A stretch of 5,170 nucleotides of DNA, from assembly GCA_023446675.1 (NCBI GenBank), contig JAEXPO010000055.1, forward strand, positions 1-5,170, in the 5' to 3' direction. Below the pieces are notes generated by a model. It saw only the letters and a program-made list of their open reading frames with translations, was not told where the DNA came from and did not search any database. This stretch comes from Bacillota bacterium. GTDB taxonomy: Bacteria; Bacillota; Clostridia; DSM-8532. Of the stretch, positions 1-5,170 are shown in pieces (within the stretch, counting starts at the first letter, position 1; each line of letters opens with the position of its first letter). Made by a program: the position numbers and the translations under genes.

Positions 1-730
1 CAGAAAGGTAGGTTCCCGCAGCAATTCTATCCGGAATAATGCGGTGAACAGTTTCTGCTTTGACCTTTTCAGGCACGCCAATAATACGGATATTTCCCGT
101 TCCGGCTCCGCCTATGGTTACGCCCAGCTTTTGAAGAAAAATTTGAAGGTCCTCGATTTCAGGCTCCTTGGCCGCGTTTCGGATGATGGTTTCGCCCTCG
201 GCAAAGCATGCGGCCAGCATGACATTTTCCGTGGCTCCCACACTGGGAAAGTCCAGTAAAATTTCACAGCCTGTCAGTCGGTCCGCCTTGCAGCGCATCA
301 TCCCATGGCTTAGCCCCTCTACCTCCGCACCCATCTGCTCAAGCGCTTTTAAGTGCATGTCAATGGGCCTTAAGCCAATCTCGCAGCCTCCCGGATAGCT
401 GAACTCCACCTCGCCGCATCGGGCCAGGATGGCTCCAAGAATAACAATGGAGGATCGCATACGTCTGGCAAGGAGTTCAGGTATGCAGTTGCTGGTGAGG
501 GTTGAGGCATCCACTTCAATTCGGCCTTCTTTTCTGCGAACAGTACATCCTAATTCAGACAGTATATCCAGCATGGTTATTACATCGTCTAATTCCGGGC
601 AATTCTCAAGGATGCTGGTACCATTGTTCAAGAGAGTAGCAGCCAGTACCGGCAACACCGAGTTTTTAGCCCCGGGCACTTCGATAATGCCGCTAAGTCT
701 TGAACCTCCGGCAATTATGAGATTGCTCAC
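1..730 (-). CDS. murA: UDP-N-acetylglucosamine 1-carboxyvinyltransferase (MurA), 3' end outside window
   Basis: Cytoplasmic enolpyruvyl transferase that moves enolpyruvate from PEP to UDP-GlcNAc, the first committed step of peptidoglycan synthesis. The frame is open from a GTG at 730 to the left edge and gives 243 residues of a family usually about 420 long. Family signatures are in order: G-A-K-N at 20-23 (Lys22 and Asn23 as in E. coli MurA), the PGGC loop at 113-116 with the catalytic cysteine at 116, GLRPIDMHL at 119-127, DFPSVGATEN at 160-169 and PDRIAAGTYL at 233-242. Cysteine rather than aspartate at the active site is the form that fosfomycin can alkylate. The GTG start gives a typical N-terminus (MSNLIIAGGSRLSG) and has a GGGGGTG ribosome site 6 nt upstream. 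An in-frame GTG at 739 would overlap that site and is less likely. The gene lies 90 nt after murG, the only sizeable gap in the block. Whether it is the MurA1 or MurA2 paralogue cannot be told from here. Confidence 0.95.
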   Translation of the reverse strand, partial: MSNLIIAGGSRLSGIIEVPGAKNSVLPVLAATLLNNGTSILENCPELDDVITMLDILSELGCTVRRKEGRIEVDASTLTSNCIPELLARRMRSSIVILGAILARCGEVEFSYPGGCEIGLRPIDMHLKALEQMGAEVEGLSHGMMRCKADRLTGCEILLDFPSVGATENVMLAACFAEGETIIRNAAKEPEIEDLQIFLQKLGVTIGGAGTGNIRIIGVPEKVKAETVHRIIPDRIAAGTYLS

Positions 731-733
731 GCA

Positions 734-796
734 TAACACCCCCGGAAGCAAAGTATTGAACACAATCTATAATATGCTTCACGGCGTCGGGTGTTA
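734..796 (-). promoter_or_regulatory. Stem-loop enclosing the murA ribosome-binding site
   Basis: On the minus strand TAACACCC (796-789) is the exact reverse complement of GGGTGTTA (741-734). Nested inside and in register are CCG (784-782) with CGG (744-742), GAAGCA (780-775) with TGCTTC (750-745), and TATT (774-771) with AATA (757-754). They are separated only by small bulges at 788-785, 781 and 753-751. The 3' arm contains the full GGGGGTG Shine-Dalgarno of murA (743-737), so the folded RNA would hide it. The pairing is seen directly in the sequence. A role as a translational control element is inference, and no known riboswitch family is recognised. Confidence 0.5.
737..743 (-). promoter_or_regulatory. 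murA ribosome-binding site
   Basis: GGGGGTG on the minus strand can pair with the anti-Shine-Dalgarno using one G-U pair in place of the consensus A. It ends 6 nt before the GTG at 730, a normal spacing, and so supports that start. It lies entirely in the 3' arm of the 734-796 stem-loop. Confidence 0.6.
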
Positions 797-799
797 CAA
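769..799 (-). promoter_or_regulatory. Weak sigma-A-like promoter candidate before murA
   Basis: A TATTAT hexamer (774-769, five of six to TATAAT) follows a TTGTAA hexamer (799-794, four of six to TTGACA), with a 19-bp spacer. That is longer than the preferred 17 bp. Transcription starting just downstream would omit the 5' arm of the stem-loop that covers the murA ribosome site. AT-rich hexamers occur often by chance, so this is only a candidate. Confidence 0.25.
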
Positions 800-821
800 A
801 AGCCAGTCAGGACTGGCCTTT
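798..821 (-). terminator. Terminator-like hairpin after murG
   Basis: On the minus strand a perfect 7-bp stem, GCCAGTC (817-811) with GACTGGC (808-802), can extend through one G-T and three A-T pairs to 821 and 798. The two central bases (810-809) are too few for a loop, so the top C-G pair must open, leaving a CCTG loop. Only four T (801-798) follow the core stem before a G, and those T take part in the extended stem. It begins at the last base of the murG stop codon. It may act as a weak or leaky terminator, or as a 3'-end or processing hairpin. Confidence 0.45.
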
Positions 822-1927
822 CAGGGTTTTTTCTCCTTCATGACCTGTTTGAGAGCCGAATAGAGGGTTTCACCTGCGTTGCGCATTCCAAGCTTTTTGG
901 CGTTGGACGCCATCTTCAGCCTGAGATCCCTGTTATCAATAAGCTTTTGGATTTGCCCGTAAAGAATTTCCGAATTGAGCTGACTTTGAAGAATAACCAC
1001 CGCAGCCCCCCGGTGCTCAAAGGCCCGTGCGTTGTGCTCCTGATGGTTTTCAGCCACAAAGGGCGAGGGAATTAAAACCGAAGGTATTCCCAGAGCACCC
1101 AGCTCGCTTAAGGTAATGGCTCCGCCCCTGCATACAGCCAGGTCCGCAGCCCCGAGTACCTCGTCCATATTATAAAGATAGGGCTCTATACGTACATTTT
1201 CGGGAAGAGGCTGATTAACCTCTGCCATTGCCGAATCGTAATTTTTCAGCCCTGTGGCCACGATAAGATTATAATTAAGCTCATTTCCCCGCTTATTGAT
1301 CATCTGGGTAACGCATTTGTTCATATGCTCGGCACCCAGGCTTCCTCCGAACAGGACCACCAGCGGTTTATTGTTTTGAAGGCTTAATTTAGCCCTTGCG
1401 TTTTCTCTGTTATAGTTAAACAGCTCGCTTCGGACCGGATTGCCGGTAAGAACCACACGGGCCTTGCCCTTAAAGAGCTTTCTGGCTTCTTCAAAGCTAA
1501 TGGCCACCAGATCCACATACCGGGACAGAATTTTATTGGTCACGCCGGGAAAGGCGTTTTGTTCATGTATGAGCGTAGGAATTTTTTTAAGGGCGGCATA
1601 GAATACTACCGGTCCGCAGACATAGCCTCCTGTACCGATAACGGCATCGGGCTTGTAGTCTTTTATAATTTTCCCTATACCGTGAAAGCTTGAAACCAGC
1701 TTCCACAGAGTTTTAAAGGTATCCCCGGAAAGCTTCCTCTTAAATCCCTTGATGTCGATGTAGGAAATATCAAAGCCCTCTCTGGGGATCAGCCTGCTTT
1801 CAAGTCCGTTTTTTGTACCGACAAACAAAATTTGAGCCTCAGGCTCTTTTTTTAAAATTTCCCGGGCAATAGCCAGACCCGGATTGATATGCCCCCCGGT
1901 ACCGCCGCCTGAAATCAAATATTTCAT
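821..1927 (-). CDS. murG: UDP-GlcNAc:lipid I N-acetylglucosaminyltransferase (MurG)
   Basis: Membrane-associated GT-B glycosyltransferase (family GT28) that adds GlcNAc from UDP-GlcNAc to lipid I on the inner face of the membrane, making lipid II. The 368 residues match the usual length. The N-terminal acceptor domain carries the glycine-rich loop GGGTGGH at 7-13, GTGGYVCGP at 98-106 and HEQNAFPG at 121-128, followed by TGNPVR at 161-166. The C-terminal donor domain carries GGSLGA at 194-199, CRGGAITLSE at 266-275 (the glutamate region that contacts the sugar nucleotide) and HQEHNAR at 295-301. The third G loop has Leu where E. coli has Gln, which I take to be ordinary family variation. The ATG start overlaps the ftsW stop as ATGA, and AGGTGA (1942-1937) lies 9 nt upstream, so translation is probably coupled to ftsW. 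The protein ends in a short lysine-rich tail. Confidence 0.98.
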   Translation of the reverse strand: MKYLISGGGTGGHINPGLAIAREILKKEPEAQILFVGTKNGLESRLIPREGFDISYIDIKGFKRKLSGDTFKTLWKLVSSFHGIGKIIKDYKPDAVIGTGGYVCGPVVFYAALKKIPTLIHEQNAFPGVTNKILSRYVDLVAISFEEARKLFKGKARVVLTGNPVRSELFNYNRENARAKLSLQNNKPLVVLFGGSLGAEHMNKCVTQMINKRGNELNYNLIVATGLKNYDSAMAEVNQPLPENVRIEPYLYNMDEVLGAADLAVCRGGAITLSELGALGIPSVLIPSPFVAENHQEHNARAFEHRGAAVVILQSQLNSEILYGQIQKLIDNRDLRLKMASNAKKLGMRNAGETLYSALKQVMKEKKP

Positions 1928-3126
1928 TTTAATGAATCACCTGCTTTTCTGGTACTCATAACCCGTTTAATTCTTACGTCGTCCCCATTGTCAACAGGGT
2001 TGGCCGGCATGACCTCATAATACCGGTTGGTCTTTTTTGAAATGTTAAGTAAAATGCCCATGCTGATTAGCAAAAACACCAGAGAAGTGCCTCCATAGCT
2101 GAAAAAGGGCAGCGGAATGCCTGTTGCAGGTACGGTGGAGGTAACAACGGCAATGTTTAAAATAGCCTCAATGGCAATGAGGGAGGTGAGCCCCGCCGCA
2201 ATAAGGCTCCCAAGCTTATCCTGAGCGTTCATGGCAATACGGATTCCCCTCCATATGAAAAGGAGAAACAGAATAACCACCGTAATCGCCCCTATAAAGC
2301 CCAGCTCCTCCGCCAGGATGGAGAAAATAAAATCGTTATGAGGTTCAGGGACATAAAGGTATTTTTGCATACTTTTTCCAAGACCTCTTCCAAATAAAGA
2401 ACCGGAGGCAATGGCATAAAGGGAATTAACGACCTGATAGCCTTCCCCCTGCTTGTATTTAAAGGGATCCAGAAAAGCCGTGATCCGCTGAACACGGTAT
2501 TCATCACTGGTTATTAAAATCCAGGCGGGAATGATTAGGGGCACAACCATAGCGACAAAATGCCATACCTTGGCACCCGCAAAAAAGAGAATAATAACTG
2601 CAACCATTGAAATAAGGATAATGGCGCTCATATGCGGTTCCAGAAAGAGCAGCAGATCTGTCACACCCACTATAAGCAAATAGGGCACAAGACCGGTCCA
2701 GAATTTGCCCACCCGATCTCCGTTTTTGGACAGGCTGTAGGAAAAAAACAGAATAATCGCTATTTTCAGAAGCTCGGAGGGCTGGAAGCTGGCAAAGCCA
2801 AAATTGAACCACCGTGTGGCGCCGTTTACGGTATTTCCCATGCCGGGAATCAAAACGACAACCAAAAGCACAATGCTTCCTATCATAAGAAGGGGCGAAA
2901 ACTGGGCAATGCGCCGGTAATCGATATTTGAGACAAGAAACATGGCCACAAGGCCTACCGCGCCCCAAATGAGCTGACGGATGAGAAAATGATATTTATT
3001 CCCCATATAATAAAGGGCATGGTAGGAGCTGGCACTGAATACCATGATGGTGCCCATGGTTAATAATACAATGATGGTAAACAAAAGCCAGAAATCGTAT
3101 TCCCTCTTCTTCACAAAAAGGCTCAT
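1924..3126 (-). CDS. ftsW: SEDS-family peptidoglycan glycosyltransferase, FtsW/SpoVE type
   Basis: Polytopic membrane protein that polymerises lipid II into glycan strands, normally paired with a class B penicillin-binding protein at the division or spore septum. The 400 residues contain about ten hydrophobic segments. SEDS signatures are GATRWF at 102-107, QPSELLK at 115-121, PFKYKQGEGYQ at 221-231, PEPHNDFIF at 260-268 (Asp265 is the expected catalytic aspartate) and GIPLPFFSYGGTSLV at 336-350. After the last membrane segment there is a polar, basic tail of about 35 residues. Its place between mraY and murG fits FtsW or SpoVE rather than RodA; sequence alone does not say whether it serves vegetative division, sporulation or both. 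The start is uncertain: AAAGGA (3132-3127) touches the ATG at 3126 with no spacer. A GTG at 3114 (Val5) lies 12 nt from that site and would give a typical MKKREYDF start. The end overlaps murG by 4 nt. Confidence 0.95.
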   Translation of the reverse strand: MSLFVKKREYDFWLLFTIIVLLTMGTIMVFSASSYHALYYMGNKYHFLIRQLIWGAVGLVAMFLVSNIDYRRIAQFSPLLMIGSIVLLVVVLIPGMGNTVNGATRWFNFGFASFQPSELLKIAIILFFSYSLSKNGDRVGKFWTGLVPYLLIVGVTDLLLFLEPHMSAIILISMVAVIILFFAGAKVWHFVAMVVPLIIPAWILITSDEYRVQRITAFLDPFKYKQGEGYQVVNSLYAIASGSLFGRGLGKSMQKYLYVPEPHNDFIFSILAEELGFIGAITVVILFLLFIWRGIRIAMNAQDKLGSLIAAGLTSLIAIEAILNIAVVTSTVPATGIPLPFFSYGGTSLVFLLISMGILLNISKKTNRYYEVMPANPVDNGDDVRIKRVMSTRKAGDSLK

Positions 3127-3132
3127 TCCTTT
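3127..3132 (-). promoter_or_regulatory. Ribosome-binding site bearing on the ftsW start
   Basis: AAAGGA on the minus strand is the only clear Shine-Dalgarno-like match in the 24-nt mraY-ftsW gap. It abuts the ATG at 3126, which is too close for normal initiation. The spacing to the in-frame GTG at 3114 is 12 nt, somewhat long. Neither start is ideally placed, so the first four residues of the ftsW product are uncertain. Confidence 0.4.
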
Positions 3133-3150
3133 CGTCCGGCGTCTGCCGTT

Positions 3151-4131
3151 TTACAACATAAGATAGGCTACTGCGGCGGCAGCCACGGTTACAAGAGTGA
3201 AAACCAATACAATCCGGGTTTCCTTCCACCCCTTATGCTCATAATGATGATGCAAAGGCGCCATTTTAAAAACACGGCGACCCGTGCGCTTAAACCAGAA
3301 AACCTGTATTACTACAGACAATGCTTCCGCAACATAGATTATGCCTGCTATCCCAAGAAGAATCGACGTTCCCGTAACAACGGACACACAGGCAAGCGCT
3401 CCGCCCAGAGCCAGAGAGCCGGTATCCCCCATGAAAACCCGCGCCGGATGCATATTGTACACAAGAAAGCCTAACAGTCCTCCTGCTAGTATAGCGCAAA
3501 AAGCCCGGATATAATCCCATTCGCCGTTAAATATGGAAACCAGAGTATAGAAAAGAAGCACGATGGTGGTAATACAGCCTGCCAGTCCGTCCAGTCCGTC
3601 AGTCAGGTTAACGGCATTGGTAAAGCTCACCAGGACGAAAAGCGCAAAAGGGACGGCAATGAAAATAGGCAGCGCCAGGGGGTGTTGTATTCCCAGAATG
3701 GGAACCACAAGAGTGTTGGCCCCCGCGGTGAAGGAAACGGCGTACCAGGTAAAAAGGCCGCCGGTAAGGATAAGACCCAGCATTTTCTGCCTGGGACTCA
3801 GTCCCTTGTTGTTTTTCTTAACAACTTTGAGGTAGTCGTCCATAAACCCCACGCCTGCAAAGCCCAGGGTGGCCAGTACAAGCGGGAGAATTCGGATATC
3901 CTTAAAGCTGTAAATGACTCCGATAAGAAAGACAGGAATTAAGAAAATAAAGCCTCCCATAGTAGGGGTGCCGGTTTTTACCTTATGACTCTGGGGGCCT
4001 TCCTCTCTTACGGTCTGTCCGAATTTCAGACGGACAAGGTATGGAATGAGGCCCTTCCCAATAACCAGCGCGGCCAAAAATGAAATAAAATACAATAAAA
4101 CCTGGGGCGGTATGGCTTTGAAATTATTCAT
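3151..4131 (-). CDS. mraY: Phospho-N-acetylmuramoyl-pentapeptide-transferase (MraY)
   Basis: Integral membrane enzyme that transfers phospho-MurNAc-pentapeptide from UDP to undecaprenyl phosphate, forming lipid I; Mg2+ dependent. From the ATG at 4131 it has 326 residues, the normal size for Firmicutes, with about ten hydrophobic segments. Motifs are SHKVKTGTPTMGG at 48-60, the aspartate pair in DDY at 98-100, NAVNLTDGLDGLA at 172-184, FMGDTGSL at 233-240 and PLHHHYE at 292-298; these hold the catalytic and metal-binding aspartates and the conserved histidines. The start was chosen because AGGAAGGA (4148-4141) lies 9 nt upstream and because MraY proteins normally begin just before the first membrane helix. 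An ATG at 4140 touches that site, and one at 4176 would overlap murF by 53 nt and add a hydrophilic leader untypical of the family. The chosen start overlaps the end of murF by 8 nt. The gene is followed directly by ftsW with no murD between. Confidence 0.97.
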   Translation of the reverse strand: MNNFKAIPPQVLLYFISFLAALVIGKGLIPYLVRLKFGQTVREEGPQSHKVKTGTPTMGGFIFLIPVFLIGVIYSFKDIRILPLVLATLGFAGVGFMDDYLKVVKKNNKGLSPRQKMLGLILTGGLFTWYAVSFTAGANTLVVPILGIQHPLALPIFIAVPFALFVLVSFTNAVNLTDGLDGLAGCITTIVLLFYTLVSIFNGEWDYIRAFCAILAGGLLGFLVYNMHPARVFMGDTGSLALGGALACVSVVTGTSILLGIAGIIYVAEALSVVIQVFWFKRTGRRVFKMAPLHHHYEHKGWKETRIVLVFTLVTVAAAAVAYLML

Positions 4132-5170
4132 GGCCAACATTCCTTCCTGCGGCTTCCAAGCCTGTTTCCGTGTCAAACAGTGTTTTTATCAGCACATCCA
4201 GCTGCATGCGGCGGGAGCCCTTGAAAAGCATTACATCCCCTTCACGGGCATGGCTGCGGATATAGTCTGCGGCATCGGAAGCTTTTTCAAAAAGGACCGT
4301 CTCCAACCCCTTGGGTTTTTCAAGCTCTGCTCCCCGAATATACCAGGAGGCGTAACTGCCAACGGCAATCAGATAGCTGGCTTCTATAAGAGCCGTCTGC
4401 TTTCCTATTTCCAAATGGGCCTGCTCAGACCAGTCTCCAAGCTCCAGCATATCACCCAGAACCGCCCATTTACGATGATCTCTTCCAATATCCTTGAGTA
4501 CCTCCAGGGCTGCCTGCGTGGAATTAGGCGCCGCATTATAGCAGTCATTTATGACTTTTATACCGGCATAGTCTTCAATGCACATCCTGAGACGTTCCCC
4601 GGTATAGGCGGCCAATCCTTCCCGAATGCTTTCTTCCTTCATCTTCAGTATACGGGCAACTGCCACAGCTGCCAATGCGTTGTGTACATTGTGCATGCCC
4701 GGGGCAGGTACAAAAAGCGGCACATCCCCCTCATGGGTATGGAGGCTGAAGCTTACACCTTCTTCACCTTTTGAAAGAAGGTCTCCTGCCTGCAGATCCG
4801 CTTCCTCACCGATGCCGTATAACAGGGTTTTTTGCTCAAGCAAGCCCTTCAGGCCGGAAAGAAGCTCATCGTCGCCATTTAAAACCACGGTTCCGCCAGG
4901 GGTCATTCCTTCAAGTATTTCCAGCTTGGCCTTTAATATATTTTGCCGGGACCCCAGCCTTCCGATATGAGAAATGCCGATATTGGTAATAACAGCCACA
5001 TCCGGGCGGACAATGCGGGAAAGACGGCTTATTTCGCCAAACCCGCTCATTCCCATTTCGAAAACCGCCACTTCGTGGCTGTCCTCCAGGGACATTACCG
5101 AAAGAGGCAATCCGATTTCATTGTTCAAATTGCCTTTTGTTTTATGGACATTGAAATCCCGGGATAAAAC
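4124..5170 (-). CDS. murF: UDP-MurNAc-tripeptide--D-Ala-D-Ala ligase (MurF), 5' end outside window
   Basis: Cytoplasmic ATP-dependent Mur ligase that joins D-Ala-D-Ala to UDP-MurNAc-tripeptide, completing the pentapeptide precursor. The frame is open from the right edge to a TAA at 4124-4126 and gives the last 348 residues of a family usually about 450 long. The N-terminal substrate domain and the P-loop (GxxGKT) lie outside the window. Visible, in window numbering, are TKGNLNNEIGLPLS at 11-24, EMGMSG at 38-43, TNIGISHIG at 62-70, LKAKLEI at 79-85 (expected carbamylated lysine region), NGDDE at 98-102, PGMHNVHNA at 157-165, GERLRM at 191-196, NDCYNAAPNS at 208-217, GDMLELG at 239-245 and KGSRRM at 317-322. 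NDCYN and the C-terminal KGSRRM favour MurF over MurE, MurD or MurC. A TTG at 5128 is internal, because recognisable MurF sequence continues upstream of it. It overlaps mraY by 8 nt. Confidence 0.97.
   Translation of the reverse strand, partial: VLSRDFNVHKTKGNLNNEIGLPLSVMSLEDSHEVAVFEMGMSGFGEISRLSRIVRPDVAVITNIGISHIGRLGSRQNILKAKLEILEGMTPGGTVVLNGDDELLSGLKGLLEQKTLLYGIGEEADLQAGDLLSKGEEGVSFSLHTHEGDVPLFVPAPGMHNVHNALAAVAVARILKMKEESIREGLAAYTGERLRMCIEDYAGIKVINDCYNAAPNSTQAALEVLKDIGRDHRKWAVLGDMLELGDWSEQAHLEIGKQTALIEASYLIAVGSYASWYIRGAELEKPKGLETVLFEKASDAADYIRSHAREGDVMLFKGSRRMQLDVLIKTLFDTETGLEAAGRNVGHE
4141..4148 (-). promoter_or_regulatory. mraY ribosome-binding site
   Basis: AGGAAGGA on the minus strand is a strong purine-rich Shine-Dalgarno inside the 3' end of murF. 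Its 9-nt spacing selects the ATG at 4131 over the in-frame ATG codons at 4140 and 4176. Its place inside murF suggests translational coupling between the two genes. Confidence 0.7.

Noticed and set aside
429..863. Plus-strand 144-codon frame across murA and the intergenic region
   Set aside because: It is antisense to murA, whose residues match the MurA family throughout. It has no domain of its own.
1328..1345. MurG GGSLGA loop with Leu instead of the E. coli Gln as a sign of altered function
   Set aside because: All other donor and acceptor motifs are intact, and this position is variable in the family as I know it, so it is not good evidence of changed activity.
2504..2968. Minus-strand 154-codon frame inside ftsW
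   Set aside because: It is an alternate frame of a clearly coding SEDS gene; its product is rich in Cys, Arg and Ser and shows no family motif.
3137..3148. Small inverted repeat CGGC/GCCG in the mraY-ftsW gap as a terminator
   Set aside because: The stem is only 4 bp and no T run follows it. Genes on both sides belong to the same pathway and are closely spaced.
4132..4176. Longer mraY starting at ATG 4176
   Set aside because: It would add 15 hydrophilic residues untypical of MraY and overlap murF by 53 nt, while the strong Shine-Dalgarno at 4148-4141 lies downstream of that start and is well placed for 4131.
4046..4774. Plus-strand open frame of 242 codons
   Set aside because: It lies wholly opposite murF and mraY, whose proteins carry full family motifs. 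The plus-strand product shows no recognisable domain, so it is an antisense shadow.
5126..5128. TTG as the start of murF
   Set aside because: The frame stays open to the window edge, and the upstream residues (VHKTKGN before LNNEIGLP) are typical MurF sequence, so the gene begins outside the window.
1..5170. Accessory or novel system (defence, mobile element, CRISPR, phage)
   Set aside because: No direct repeat array, transposase, integrase, tRNA or unfamiliar gene is visible; coding sequence of a known wall-synthesis pathway covers nearly the whole window.

Overview
The window is an ordinary peptidoglycan-synthesis and cell-division (dcw) gene block. All of it is read from the minus strand, and five genes fill it almost without gaps. 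In transcription order, from high to low coordinates, they are: murF (5' part outside the window), mraY, an ftsW/spoVE-type SEDS gene, murG, and murA (3' part outside the window). I see no RNA gene, mobile element, CRISPR array or accessory cassette, and no believable gene on the plus strand. The proteins, the moderate base composition, the strong Shine-Dalgarno sites and the order murG-murA in place of murG-murC suggest a Gram-positive Firmicute, most likely of class Clostridia. That assignment is inference from gene order and sequence style, not from a database comparison.

Layout: murF (4124 to beyond 5170) overlaps mraY (3151-4131) by 8 nt. mraY is followed after 24 nt by ftsW (1924-3126). 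ftsW overlaps murG (821-1927) by an ATGA junction. murG is followed by the only real intergenic region (731-820, 90 nt) and then murA, which starts at a GTG at 730 and runs off the left edge. No murD lies between mraY and ftsW, its usual place in many dcw clusters.

The genes form one pathway. MurA makes the first committed precursor, UDP-GlcNAc-enolpyruvate. MurF adds the D-Ala-D-Ala dipeptide to complete UDP-MurNAc-pentapeptide. MraY transfers the phospho-MurNAc-pentapeptide to undecaprenyl phosphate (lipid I), and MurG adds GlcNAc (lipid II). The FtsW/SpoVE SEDS protein polymerises lipid II into glycan strands at the septum. The overlaps and short gaps suggest one polycistronic message with translational coupling from murF through murG.

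The most interesting spot is the murG-murA intergenic region. Directly after the murG stop there is a terminator-like hairpin with a short T run. A second, larger stem-loop follows, and its 3' arm contains the whole Shine-Dalgarno of murA. A weak promoter-like pair lies between the two arms, and an out-of-frame ATG sits 4 nt upstream of the murA GTG. Together these suggest that murA expression may be uncoupled from, or specially controlled relative to, the upstream genes. This is a hypothesis from sequence reading only. I found no evidence for a wholly new system in this window.
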